The position numbers and the translations under genes were made by a program. Below are positions 17,222-30,300 of a DNA stretch of 64,000 bases, one piece after another (the stretch's first letter is position 1; the number at the start of each line of letters is the position of its first letter). A model generated the notes under the pieces. The model was not told the origin of the DNA, did no database searches, and saw only the letters and a list, made by a program, of their open reading frames with translations. The stretch is from Leuctra nigra (lineage: Eukaryota; Arthropoda; Insecta; Plecoptera; Leuctridae): NCBI GenBank assembly GCA_934045905.1, contig OW203765.1, forward strand, positions 25,881,151 through 25,945,150, written 5' to 3'.

Positions 17222-19035
17222 AAATAAGCAAATCATAGTAACAATGGGTAAATGATGTACAGATATTGTAAGACATATGTTCTTACACGATTTGTGAAAG
17301 TGCATTTTACAGTCGTCCTTTCCATGTTTTCAGTGCATCGATTCATATTTTATCAAAATTAACTTGCTAATCGCTTCCTTTATGCGTTTGATTTGAATTT
17401 ATTTGGATTTCATTTTAAACCTGATATTTGATAAAGTGGGTATTACACTATACAATTCAAGTTGGGCAATTTGAAATTCTAGCCAATGAAATATTGTTTT
17501 GCATGAAACTCTGAAGTCCAATTGGCTTATGATTGAAATTGTCCAATCAATTGTCTATACAATTGACCAATGAAGGTGGGCGTTGCCTTATGAAAAACAA
17601 AGGTATTACCATGGTAACTCCAGGGTTCTTAGAAAAATAACAACTTTTCATTCAAACAAATGAAAGTAAAATATATCAATTAATTTAGCTCACACGTGTT
17701 TAATAGTTTATTTACCACTTGAAATAGTACAATCAATATATTTAAACTAATATAAATCATGTTTGATGATATGCTGGACAATTATTACAGTGGTACAACG
17801 AAACAAATTATATTTTGTCAGGTATGTTGCCAAAGCGTTTTTACTTTTTAATGGCTTCTGTCACTGGATCGTTTCGTCAACTTAAAAAGGTCCTACCTCT
17901 CTTATGATAAGTTAATTGAGACTGAACAAGATTCAAGTAGATAGTTTAAAGCATTACTGTTATTAATAGAAATTTGTAGATTGTAAAACTGTTAAATTCT
18001 GTAAGAAACAGCTGTTAGCTGGTAACTGACAGTTGTTATCTGTCAGTGACCAAACATAGACTTTTGTTTTATGACGTAGTGGGGGGTGGAGATCTACATT
18101 GGTCAATTGTATAGTGTAATACCCACTTATCTGTCAGTTATTGATAGTTTGAAGAGTTGAGTTACTTCATAATGTTACATAAGAACAAATTATTAATTAA
18201 GAGTTTTATTAAATATATTTATATTATTTCTAATCTTTCCAAATTGAAAAATGACAAAAAGTCAACTTCTAATCTGATGGGTAAAAATGTACCAGCTCAA
18301 TCAAAAGGAATGCTTCAAAGCCTCTCTCTCTCTCCAAGGCCATGCCATCCAATAATTCACTCCATCGCTCCAACTCCAACATACAAAATTCTCCACTTTT
18401 CCCCTCAAATCACATTTCTCAAGCTCTTCGCCCTTAGTCTCCAAACGTGGAATTATTTCATGTCCATCTTCCCATTCTTCACCATTTCAAACATTCTCTT
18501 TCTATTAATAAAAAAAACATTTTAGATTGAATACGGTCTTTCTGACCATTCTAATTTTGTCAACACCACTAACATGTATACCTATTATTAAAAAAATATA
18601 ATTTCTGCATTGTCTTTCATGTAGTACCAAGATATTTTTAACATTACAAAGCTCATGATTATTTTATTATAGGTATTTTAATCCATTTTGCAATACAGTT
18701 CTAAACTTCTGGTAAAAAATCTCCAACACTTTTCGCATAATATTTTACAGTTCATTTAAAGCTTTATATGCAGTTCTATAGCAGCCAGATTTTATATAGA
18801 ATCTTCCACCTTGTTTGACCGAGGCTATTGTTGCCTACCTACCTGACTACCTGACTGTTTTATTACCCCCCAACCTCTTCGCCTTACAATGTTGCCAATG
18901 TTGATGTTAAGACGCGTCAGACCTGTCACTAAACATGGCTAAGCCTCATTGTTAAACGTCTCAAAAGACCCGAATGTGTTCTACGAAAAACAGACCCACT
19001 ATAGGGCAGGTTGTAAGTTTTGCACATTCAGTAAT
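17222..19035. repeat. U2 array spacer, unit C
   Basis: This is the third homologous spacer. It carries a 693-bp TIR element (17435-18127) absent from units A and B and, at its right end, the 5-kb insertion that separates it from the U2 5' flank at 24094. Its distal part (about 18840-19000) is also homologous to 38815-38955, outside the array. No gene is seen. Confidence 0.75.
17435..18127. mobile_element. TIR element, 693 bp, perfect ends
   Basis: The left end agtgggtattacactata is repeated exactly inverted at the right end; the perfect match is at least 22 bp. Sister spacers show the uninterrupted sequence tttgataactgtcag. The target duplication is short and ambiguous (TA, or TAA against TAT). 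The interior carries no ORF, so it is a non-autonomous DNA transposon whose superfamily I cannot name. Confidence 0.85.
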
Positions 19036-19484
19036 AAATGGGAATTCTCTTAATTTTTTCTTAAGTTTAAATTAAAAACTAGAGGAAAAATGATAAATGT
19101 CAACACTTGTTTTCCTTGTCTAGTTCGTCATTTTCATTGTCAAATCTCGCATTGAAATATCGCCTAGCATTCTGGCTAGTAAAACGGAGTTGGACAACAT
19201 GAACGATTATCTAGTCGGGCGTTAGCTCGACGCTGCCAAGCACCGTTCAATACGAGGTCTACTTTTAAAACGCGGCGAGCTTACTACCACTACTGTATAC
19301 TGCAAGCGCTTCGGGCCCGATTTCGGGGTGTCAGTACGCATGCAAGCATTTAGAAATGAAAGTTGAAAACCATGGTTATCGGGTATATTTAGCCACCTGA
19401 CAACACCTAACCAAATATCAAAGTGCTGCGATCATCCCTTCGGGGTGAATTTTGGGCCTCAAACATGCAAGGATTAACTTTCAT

Positions 19485-19521
<37 letters not shown>
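19485..19521. repeat. (GTTA)n microsatellite
   Basis: About nine units of gtta lie inside the 5-kb insertion, next to a degenerate repeat with gaaatttggca and ccggaagtg motifs. Confidence 0.95.
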
Positions 19522-19864
19522 GCACGGTCAATTTGTTTGCCCCTCTCCACAGGTTGAACGGTTTGTCCTAGAGAGTTGAAATTTGGCAGAGACATAGAGT
19601 CATATTTATAGCAGTGCCCTTTGAAAGAAAATCTGAAACATTTTGACCGGAAGTGAAGTTATTACAATTTTAAATTTTAAAAAAATTTTAAAAGTCAAAC
19701 GGGTCCATCGAGAGTTTTGAAATTTGGCAACAATAAAGACAATGTATTGCTAGACACTCCACTTCAAGAAAAATCAATAAATTTAAACCGGAAGTGGGAA
19801 AATTATCAATATTTACGTTCCGCTCTTCTTCTTTGATACACTAAACAGCGGCTCTAATTCCCAT

Positions 19865-19936
19865 CGGACTGATAGCTCATGTTAGGAAGGCAGCTGGCTT
19901 CGACATCTGCATAACACGTTCGATTCCCGATCCCGG
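19865..19936 (+). repeat. tRNA-like pol III head (SINE-type)
   Basis: It has an A-box-like stretch (ctgatagctcatgttagg) and a B box (cgttcgattcccg) at tRNA spacing. The cloverleaf stems are imperfect and there is no T-run terminator, so it is a tRNA-derived repeat head and not a tRNA gene. Confidence 0.5.
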
Positions 19937-20175
19937 AAAACTTTTTTTTTCATATATTATTTTTTAATTTGTATAAGCGATGATACCTTCATGGATATAT
20001 ATTCAAATGAGAGGTCCAGGGATGCTGTGAAGATCATCAATAGACCGAAACATCGCAATCGCGGCACGCCAGTTGCCATCGTGAACACTGAAGATATCAG
20101 GGAATCATGAATTGCGCACGTCGTTTTACGCTCCACCTTTCTTCTTTGATATACTACACAGGTTTATATTTCAGT

Positions 20176-20247
20176 GTGGCGAATTGGCTCGGTCACATGA
20201 GGCAAGTGACTTCGATCACGGCGTTGCCGGGTTCGATCCCCGTAACA
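20176..20247 (+). repeat. tRNA-like pol III head, first copy
   Basis: An A-box-like stretch (ttggctcggtcacatgagg) is followed by a perfect B box (ggttcgatccc) with a good T-arm (ccgggttcgatccccg). The anticodon arm is not convincing. It resembles the head of a tRNA-derived SINE. Confidence 0.55.
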
Positions 20248-21116
20248 AACGTTTTATTTTTTATCTTTTTATTTACTTAAAAAATGTTTAACCTTCTTGT
20301 GTATATATTCAAAATGTTAATCCGAATACATTCAACGATAACATAGCTACTCTTTTTAATATTATACTCATTGGACTCTAGTAATGATTGTCAATGTACA
20401 CGTTGTACGTAAAGTTGTGCAATAAAACAATTCGTGGTCATGCTAATCAACAGAATCTTGGTGGCTCAGTTACTAAACTAGAAACCACACAAAAAAGGTT
20501 CCATTACTGGGTGCATAAGGTTGTCACAGCTTTTAATTTATCCGAATTATTTAATTATGTAAAATTCAGTTAATTAAGTAAATATTAAAATTCAGTGAAG
20601 GCTCCATAACTAATATTCAGAGTATTAGGTGTTTACAACTTTTCATTTGTCACACTTATTTAATTATTTAAAATAGAGTTAATTTGTCAATATTGGTGGC
20701 TCAACAAGAAACAAGAACAACACGAAACAAGAAACCACACAAAAAGGCTCCATTACGTGCATCCATTACGTGCATTAGGTTCTAAAATTAATTTAATTAT
20801 TTTAATTATGCTAATTTGTCAATCTTGATGGCTCAGTTACGAAACAATAAACCACACAAAAAGGCTCCATTACTAGGTATATTAGGTGCTCATTGCTCCT
20901 AATACTCTAAGAGACTAATGCTCTGGTGCTCTGGTACATTTTTAATAAATGAGACTACCAATGGATGCTGTGAAGATCATCAATAGATCGAAACATCGCA
21001 ATCGCGGCACGCCAGTTGCCATCGTGAACACTGAAGATATCAGGGAATCAGGAATTGCGCACGTCGTTTTACGCTCTACCTTTCTTCTTTGATATACTAC
21101 ACAGGTTTAATTTCAG

Positions 21117-21188
21117 TGTGGCGAATTGGCTCGGTCACATGAGGCAAGTGACTTCGATCACGGCGTTGCCGGGTTCGATCCCCGTAAC
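21117..21188 (+). repeat. tRNA-like pol III head, second copy
   Basis: This is the same sequence as at 20176-20247, carried by the second unit of the 943-bp duplication, with its A- and B-box-like motifs intact. Confidence 0.55.
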
Positions 21189-23130
21189 AAATGTTTTATT
21201 TTTTTATCTTTTTCTTTACTTAAAAAATGTTTAACCTTCTTGTGTATATATTCAAAATGTTAATCCGAATACATTCAACGATTACATAGCAACTCTTTTT
21301 AATATTATACTCATTGGACTCTAATAATGATTGTCAATGTACACGTTGTACGTAAAGTTGTGCAATAAAACAATTCGTGGTCATGCTAATCAACAGAATC
21401 TTGGTGGCTCAGTTACTAAACTAGAAACCACACAAAAAAGGCTCCATTACTGGGTGCATAAGGTTGTCACAGCTTTTAATTTATCCGAATTATTTAATTA
21501 TGTAAAATTCAGGTAATTTAGTAAATAGTAAAATTCAGTAAAGGCTCCATTACTAATATTCAGTGTATTACGTGTTTACAACTTTTCATTTGTCACACTT
21601 ATATATTATTTAAAATAGAGTTAATTTGTCAATATTGGTGGCTCAACAAGAAACAAGAACAACACGAAACAAGAAACCACACAAAAAGGCTCCATTACGT
21701 GCATCCATTACGTGATCACAACTTTAAGTTTCTAAAATAAATTTAATTATTTTAATTATGCAAATTTGTCGATCTTGATGGTTCAGATACGAAACAAGAA
21801 ACCACACAAAATGGCTCCATTACTAGGTTTATTAGGTGTTTACAACTTAGTAAAAATTATTTCATTATTTCAGATGTTGTAATCTGTCAATCTTAGAAGC
21901 TCGGTTACAATAAACAAGAAACTACACTAAATGGTCCATGATAATTAATGGAAATCTGTGGGTATGAGAGATTTAAATTTCATTTCATCATCCAACAATG
22001 CTTACGTTAAAAAGTTAGAATAATAAAACGCTTTTAAATTGTCATGATTTATTTCCAAACTGTGAGTCAAAGTCTTATCAAGTGACATTGTTTAATGGAA
22101 ATAAATGAAACTGAAACTGATGTTCCTCCTAATCTGACACTAATAAAATAAACATTGGTTTTGATGCGAACGTTATATACGAAAGTGGTCTGGCTTGTTT
22201 ACATCGGCAATACAATAATATTCTTCAAGTATCTAGGCAATAGCACGAAGTTGTTTCCTGGTTTGAAAATATGAAAATATTATCTTCCACAGCAACATCA
22301 CAAAACAATATAATAATCACTAAATAAGATCAGTGGACTAATTAAAATGCAAGCTCGATAACTGTTTACAAGTACCTATAGAAGAAGACAACAATACTAA
22401 ATGGACATCGATCGTATTTGCCATGAACAAACAAATGTAAACATTAAGTTGACCTGACAGGGAGAGGCAGAGAGGTGGAGATGCCAGGTATAGGCCGGCC
22501 CATGCTATCCGTGTACATAGGCGAGTAAGGCGGGTAGCGTAAATTTCATCACCCGTCATACTCCTTCCCACCAGCACTATACACACCAGGTGGCTCAGCT
22601 AGTTAATCTTAACTAAGTTCCTTTTAAGTTACATTGCCTTCCAAAAACCATCCGGATTTTATTTAAAATGTGTTGTAAACATCTGTAAGCCTGCACGCTT
22701 TACCAATTGAGTTTATACTTCGGAACTTTGACATAAAAGAGTGAACATGGGAGAATTTAAAAATGAGGAAACGCATTTGCAATCATCTTTCGTGTACCTT
22801 TCAGTTTACCTAGTGGCGACAAATACGCGTTTTACGAGATGAACGCACAAATTCCGGTTTACACCGGAACAATACACCTACAATTTACGTTATTCACATG
22901 ACTCAAAGCTGTGAACTTTTAACAAATTATAATTTGATATAACTCAAATTCAACCAAAAGAAATGGACCCTTTCGTTATACTAACTTCGGAACTATTGAA
23001 ATAAAAACAGAAAACTTTAGACAAGAAGTGACGTTGTTGGCGTTAACTGTAATGATAGGTAACACTTAATGATCAGTGAAAGCTGCTATAAACTTATACC
23101 CCATATGACATGTTGTACAAAAACAAAAAC

Positions 23131-23821
23131 TTGTAAAAAAAACTGCCAAGCACCTTCCCACTTAAAACAATTGAGATCTAAAAGAAGGGCCAAGCAATAA
23201 TATATTGTTTAAACATTTTCGCACTTAAAATTCGTGAAATCATTTCGCCCAGTTACTGCCGCCAAGCACAACACTAAAAACCTAATGTTGTGTCCAAATT
23301 TGAAGAATACAATCTAAGTGAACCATCATTGTAAATTTAACAAAATTATAAAAATTAAAAACGACTTCAAAATAAATTTAAAATTGAAATTAAAAAAATT
23401 AAAAATAAAGCTTGGCGCATTGAATTTGCACCGACCATATTGTAGACTTCCTCTATCTTCTTCCTACTTTCTGTCTTTCTTCGGCTCCTTTATCGTCATC
23501 TTCTTTCTTATGTTGCCTTCTTCTTGACACAATGCGCCTAGCTTTATTTTTAATTTTTTTAATTTCAATTTTAAATTTATTTTGAAGTCGTTTTTAATTT
23601 TTATAATTTTGTTAAATTTACAATGATGGTTCACTTAGATTGTATTCTTCAAATTTGGACACAACATTAGGTTTTTAGTGTTGTGCTTGGCGGCAGTAAC
23701 TGGGCGAAATGATTTCACGAATTTTAAGTGCGAAAATGTTTAAACAATATATTATTGCTTGGCCCTTCTTTTAGATCTCAATTGTTTTAAGTGGGAAGGT
23801 GCTTGGCAGTTTTTTTTACAA
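23131..23821. repeat. Foldback palindrome, 292-bp arms
   Basis: The arms 23131-23422 and 23530-23821 are equal in length and nearly perfectly inverted, around a 107-bp pyrimidine-rich spacer. Motifs in the arm, outside to inside, are gtaaaaaaaactgccaag, gggccaagcaat and cttggcgcattg. The foldback arms near 34 kb and 48 kb have related motifs in the same order. The spacer shows no gene; the 69-residue ORF crossing it is fortuitous. Confidence 0.9.
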
Positions 23822-24093
23822 TGACGTAGACAGCAATGTTATCAGCAACCGGTCTCATCATGATTATACATTGTTATGTGATTCAATACACGTTTTTGAC
23901 GTCATTATTGTCCCTTGGGTCGTTCTTGCGCTCTCGATATGTGACTCATTACATTCAGATTCGATTAAAACTTTGCTATTACGAGTATTTATCCCATAGA
24001 ATAAATTTTTTGATCATCGAGATCAGAAACATGTATATTTTAAAAAATCCACATATTTATTTCATTCTATACATTCTAAGAGACTTCCCTATT

Positions 24094-24263
24094 GACTCAC
24101 AACGCTGCACAGTGCTGCCATCAGCGGCCAAATAGAAATGTTCATATTTCATATTTCATATTCGATCAATAGATGGAACTTTATAGCGGAAAGCCCAATC
24201 GTCTTGATGTGACTGTATTGAGTTGCGAATCAGGTATCAGACCGGATTTTCCCAGTTCTTGTT
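24094..24263 (+). promoter_or_regulatory. U2 5' flank (presumed promoter)
   Basis: About 170 bp upstream of the U2 start at 24264 match the flank of the other U2 start (15290-15450), including ggtatcagaccggattttcc at about -35. Conservation in two otherwise diverged units suggests promoter function. I could not place a proximal sequence element with confidence. Confidence 0.5.
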
Positions 24264-24321
24264 ATCGCTTCTCGGCCTTTTGGCTAAGATCAAAGTGTAG
24301 TTACAGTTCTTATCAGTTTGA
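24264..24321 (+). pseudogene. U2: U2 snRNA 5' half, split by copy 3
   Basis: It begins atcgcttctcggccttttgg and ctaagatcaaagtgtag, which is consensus-like through stem-loop I. The branch-site motif then reads gtagTT instead of GTAGTA, followed by the 19-bp target duplication (24303-24321). The retrotransposon starts at 24322, and the 3' half resumes after its right target copy at 31153. The gene is inactivated by the insertion. Confidence 0.9.
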
Positions 24322-27300
24322 ATAAAGGGTGTATCGCGCGAGAGCGTCTTTCCTCCCCTAGTTCCGGTCTCGTGTGCTCGGGGTTTACTCCACCTCAAAA
24401 TGGGGTCTACTCCACTGGCAGCACACGAAATCAAAGAATAAGCAACAAGTACTACATGTAGATCGAACAATTTCACTGAGGGATCTCGTGCGGCCTGACA
24501 GTGGTAGTTCCCTGCAACCCACACTTGGTGTCCCTCAGTGAAATCATGTTAGGTATTCCCTGGTTGTCGGGCAACCTGCGGAACTAGTCTCGTGGATCGT
24601 CTCCACGCCAGAATTATCGCGCGGACCGTTTCCACGCAGGAAGTGATCAAAGTGAAAGTGCCAACAAGACGCCATGGAGCAACAACAAACGCACCAGATA
24701 ATCCAGTTACCTTGTCCCTCGGACAAATGGGATTGCGCGTTCTGCACGTACAAGCACAAGGACCGCTACAAGCTCACACGGCACCTCCACCGCCATGGCA
24801 TCCACGGGGGGCTCCTGTACCGATGCGAGGAGCACGACATCACGCTGAAGGACATCAAACAGACGCGACACCACTGGACACACAACCACGAGGACCCCGA
24901 GGGCTTCTTCATCACGAATACGGTGAGCTCGGCCCAAGTCGGCCTTATTGATACATTAGGCCCCTCCCCTTCACATACCCGTCAGGGGACTGTGTTTGGT
25001 ACATCTCAAGGGAGACCGCTGAGCCCCTCGGGCGCTGGCACATCCAGCGAGAATAACCTGGCGCCTATTGCGCAGCTCTCGCCCACGCAATTGCTGGCCC
25101 TAACATCCTTCTCTCCCGAACAACTTAGTGCTCTGTTCCCGCCACCGCCTCCCCTCGTGTTGCCCATCTCGCCGACGTCCCCACCAACGACGCCCACATC
25201 CAGGGCCACTGTGTCGCCGTCGCGACTACTTGGGCCTCCCCCTGGGCTCGGAACCCAGGAGATTCTATCACCTGCTGATCCTCGGCCTCGGCCACTGGCT
25301 CCTCCATCGCCGTCACCATTGCTGCACCTGCTAATCCCGAGCTTCGGGTTCGATCCCTTGCTCAACACTGCAGCAAATCCCGACCATTCTCAAGCGCCAG
25401 CATTGCACACCGGGCTCGATCCCCGGTCAATTGCTGTACCACCTCCTCTTGTATCCTGCAACACTGGGTTCGACCCCCGGCCAGCTGCTGTGATACCTCC
25501 GCCATCTAGTAGCATTGTGTTTGACCCCTGGCCTCCTAGGCCACCGCCACAATCTAGTAGCTCTGGGCTCGATGCTCGGCCTCCGCCATCTAGTAGCATT
25601 GTGTTTGACCCCTGGCCTCCTAGGCCACCGCCACAATCTAGTAGCTCTGGGCTCGATGCTCGGCCAGCCGCTGTATCTAGCAACACTGGGTTCGAGACCC
25701 GGCTTCCCACTACACCGCGTGACGTGAACCCGGCGCCTCCACTGACAATTGACACGACACCATTAGGTTGCGGACTTGATGGACGACCCAGGTCACTCTG
25801 GGACCCCAGCCCCCGCGCAGACCTCCCCAGCTTCTGGCGCTCGAACCACCGTCTGCCAGTGCGGGCCGCGCCCACGGGCCCGACGCCTCCGGGCCCGGCA
25901 CGACGCGTGACTCCAGCCAAAGCCCAGGTCCCCGGGCAAAACATCCACGCCACAGAGTTTCAACCTCGAACACCATTGACCTTGACATCGCCGTCATACA
26001 GCGACGTGACAGCTGATAGGCGCGTGTATGTCAACTCGGCGCTCGCTCTGGCGCCCCAGGCCCCAGCCACACGGTCCACCGGTCCCCAGCCGCTCAAACT
26101 CCATCCTAGCAGACCCCGGGCCCCCGGCCCCGAGCCCCTCAGGCCCCAGCCACTCCAACTCCATCCTACCAGATCCCGGGCCCGCGGCCCCGAGCCCCTC
26201 AGGCCTCAGCCACTCAAACTCCATCAAACCAGATCCCGGGCCCCCGGCCCCGAGCCCCTCAGGCCTCAGCCACTCCAGTTCCATCCAACCAGACCCCAGG
26301 CCCCCGGCCCCGAGCCCCTCAGGCCCCAGCCACTCCAACTCCATCCTAACAGATCCCGGGCCCCCGGCCCCGAGCCCCTCAGGCCCCAGCCACTCCAACT
26401 CCATCCAACCAGACCCTCGGCCCCCGGCCCCGAGCCCCCAGTGCTCCTTGATGAACCACGCACGGTAATACGATCAGCTCCTCTAGCACCTCGCAAGGCC
26501 AAGTCGACTTGCCGTAAGGCCCCCAGGGCCCGCTATGGGAACCTTCAGTTCATCGCGGCAGCCCAAGCTCCCACAGGAACAGGTTCAATCCCTGCTGCAA
26601 GTGCACGAGCAACTGCGGTTGAGGACGCTCAAGTGCACGGCCCGCCAACACCCCGGCCCGCAGAAGGTTCGCCCCTGGACCGCGGCCCGTCAACATCGCG
26701 GTCCGCAGAAGACTCACCCCTGGACCGCGGCCCGTCAACATCGCTCCCCGCAGAAGGCTCACCCCTGGACCGCGGCCAGCCAACATCCCGGCCCGAAGGA
26801 GGTTCATATCCTGTTGTAGTGATTGGGGCGACCGCGATCGAGGTCATTGCACAAGTACCCAGGAACATCCCGACGTCGCCCCCACCTGTCCATCCCCCCT
26901 CTCCGCGCCCCGCAATGACGGCAGCAGAGAGTGCTGCCCGGGCAAAGGCTGCACTTACCGAGCGGAACAACGCCTGGCTCTTACGCCTGGAAACCGCCAT
27001 GCAAGCCGGTTGGCCCGAGTTCGAGGCCGAGTGGGTCGCCGTGAGCAGCGAACTAGTCGCTAGTCTCAAGGGCACGCCACAACCTCGGCCAGCAGCCCCG
27101 CCGCCGTCCACATCGCCTACAGCGGATGAGGAGCCCGAACAACAACCCCGGGCCCGCGGCAGAGGAGGCCGCGGAAGAGGAAGAGGTAGAGGTAGAGGTG
27201 GAGGTAGAGGTAATGGTAGAGGTAGAGGTAGGGGTAGAGGTCGCGGACAGGACGACCAGGCCCCGGGCCCGGCCCCTGACAGAGAACACGGGTTACAGGC

Positions 27301-30300
27301 CCAACCTGCAGGTCGCCGGGCCCAATTCGACCCGGTAGAAGCCCGGCGTATCCAGCAACTGTATCGCTCCAGCAAGAAGGTCGCTGTCCAGGATATCAGG
27401 GGAGGGGCCTCGCCGTTCTGCCAGCTTGAGTCGGGACTTGTTCACGAGTTCTACTCGCAAGTGTTCGCCGATGGCGGGTACGAGTGGACGGTTCCCCCCG
27501 ACATTGTCCCGGACATGCCCTCAGGTGAGGACATCGAGCACAGCGACATACTAACAGCTTTATTCACAGCACCGGAGGTCAGAAAACGGTTAGGGCGCAT
27601 GAAAAACACAGCTCCGGGACCGGACTACATCCGGTATTCTGACCTCCGGAAGACTGACCCGGACGGAGACTTCCTGTCGGCCCTCTTCAACATCTGCCTC
27701 GCGGCCAAGAGGATCCCGGCAGCGTGGAAACTATCACGGACGGTCCTCATCTTCAAGAAAGGGGACCGCGATGACCTCTCGAACTGGAGGCCGTTAACCC
27801 TAGGGCCCACCTTGGCTAAACTCTACGCAGGCATTCTGGCCGACCGAGTTACCAAGTGGGCGTGTCTTAATAACATTATTTCTCCCATGCAGAAAGGTTT
27901 CCTTGAATATGAGGGATGTCTGGAACACAACTTCGTCCTTCAGACAATGATCAACGGCACCCATCAGCGTCCAAAGTCTGAGCTGTGCCTAGCATGGCTC
28001 GACCTTGCCAACGCTTTTGGTTCTGTCCCTCATGAGTTGATCAGAGGTTCTCTAGACAGCCTACATGTGCCGAGTGATATAATAGATATAGTCAATGACA
28101 TGTACGAGGGTAGCACGACCTCCATCCGAACCGCCGAGGGTTATACACCGCCCATCCCACTCCATGCCGGCGTGAAGCAGGGCTGTCCACTTAGCCCCAT
28201 CCTGTTCAATCTGGCAATCGAGCCGATCATCAGATCGCTGACGGCGCGGGCCGACGACCTGGGAGTGTCAGTCCATGGCACCATGATCAGCGTGTTGGCC
28301 TACGCCGACGATCTGGTGGTGACAGCGCGCGACGAAGCTTCAATGCATGCATTGCTAGCTATCGTCAGCGAGGCGGCAACATGGGCAGGTCTGCGCTTCA
28401 AGCCATCCAAGTGCGCCTCACTCCACATCCTCTCTAATAAAGTTTCTCCAACATCATTCTCTATCCAGGACGGCGACATGGCCACTCTGGCTGATGGCGA
28501 GGCCTACTCCCACCTGGGTGTGCCCACGGGCTCCCGTGTGGCGCAGACCCCGACGGAGGAACTCGTCAACATGCAGCGGGAGCTGGGACTAATCGATCAT
28601 TCCCTTCTAGCTCCCTGGCAGAAGCTGGACGCCGTGCGAGTGTTCTTGTTGTCAAAACTGGAGTTTATTATGAGAGGAGGTGCCATGCGGAAAACTAAGT
28701 TTAAGCCCTTTGACAGCCAAGTCAAGTCATGTGCCAAGCGCTGGATGAACTTGCCCCAGCGTGCGAGTAACGAGGTGGTCTACCTCGGGATGCACGAGGG
28801 TGGGGCGGGCATCCTGCCGCTGGCGGATTCCGTCGATATCCTGTCTGTGACTCATCCGTTTCGTCTCCTGTCAGGTAAAGACGAGACTTGCCGCGAGATC
28901 GCGCGCAAGTCTCTGCAGGCGACGGTACACAGGAAGCTGGGGAGAGCGCCAACACCGGAAGAGACCTGCATGTATTTGTCAGGTAGTATGGAGGGCGAAT
29001 TCTCACGCCAAGACGGGCAATGCAGTAACATCTGGACCCAGACCAGGTCGGCGACGCGCCGGCTTGGGCCTCGAATTGGCTGTCATTGGGTTTATGACGA
29101 TAACAAGGACGAAATTGCTCTCCGAGTTTCTTTTCCAGGCAGGGAGTCCTCGTTCTTCCCGCGAGATCGCGCCATCGTCACCAAGGCGCTGCGATCTTGC
29201 CTGCGGCTGAACTACAAGAACGCGCTGCTGCAGAAGCCGGACCAGGGGAAGGCGTACAAACTGACCACCGTTTGGGACGCCTCCAACCATTTCATCGCGG
29301 AGGGAAAATACACTCGGTTCTGTGACTGGCGCTTCATTCATCGCGCGCGCCTCCACACCGTGCCGCTCAATGGCTCTCGTCGCTTCGGGAATGGGTCCAA
29401 GGCCTGCAGGTTGTGCGGCCACGACAACGAGACCCTCCCCCACGTCCTGAACCACTGCATGCGGCACTCCGCCGCGATGCAGAAGCGCCACAACGCCATC
29501 CAGGACCGCCTCGTCAACGCGATCCCCAGTCGCGTGAAGAACGCAGGCGCCATCATGGTGAACCGTCAGTCGGGGGTTGACAACATGCGTCCCGACATTG
29601 TGCTCACCAACCAGCGCTATATGACGGCTCACCTCATAGACATCACCGTCCCCTTCGAGAACGGCGCCGACGCCTTCGTCGCGGCCCGCAACCACAAGCT
29701 GGCGAAGTACGCCGCGACGGCCGCCGCCCTGACCAACCAGGGTTTCGAGGTCAAGGTCGACTCCTTCATCGTCGGCAGCCTCGGAGGGTGGGACCCCATG
29801 AACGAGGACGTGCTGCGCGCCCTGAAGATCAGCCCCCGTTACTCCAACGTCATGCGACGCCTGATGGTGTCTGACACCATCAAGTGGTCGCGTGACATCT
29901 ACATCGAGCACGTGACGGGGCAGCGCCAGTACTAGGACAGTGACTTTCATACAGTGCCACTCGTGCAGAACAGTGACTTTCATACTGAGTGACACTCGTG
30001 CAGAACTTTTAGCTTTAGTCAGGGACCCATAGAATAGTTAAATAAGTCACACTCACTCTGCGAAGTTGAGGTGGCTTTGCCAGAATAGATTTGCTCTAAA
30101 TGTTGTCCTGGGAATCTCTTGTCGTACTGGTTTTGTATGGTTTTCCAGACGAACAAAAAATTGCGCATGCCAAGAGAACAAAGTGGTATTGTCATATATT
30201 GGCAATGTCATAGAAAACATCAGGCCATACCCTGCTCTCCCAGGACTAGTCTAACTTCAACTAATCATTTATTTTCTTCCAGGCCAGGTGACTAGCACCG

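Larger units (their letters stand above)
20021..21880. repeat. Tandem duplication, period 943 bp
   Basis: The units begin at 20021 and 20964, each with gatgctgtgaagatcatcaa, and run for roughly 920-943 bp with small differences. Each holds a tRNA-like head and several short internal repeats around gaaaccacacaaaaa(g)gctccattac. The 61-residue ORFs at 20388 and 21331 are repeat translations. Confidence 0.9.
19036..24093. mobile_element. 5-kb composite insertion in a U2 spacer
   Basis: The sister spacer reads cattcagtaataattgactc without a break. Here about 5.06 kb intervene between cattcagtaata (19035) and ttgactcac (24092). The two ends are imperfectly inverted (aatgggaattctctta against aatagggaagtctctta), which suggests one element with short TIRs, later enlarged. 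Inside are a TTAG microsatellite, degenerate ccggaagtg-type repeats (about 19540-19830), three tRNA-like heads, a 943-bp tandem duplication and a long palindrome. No transposase ORF is visible. Confidence 0.55.
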
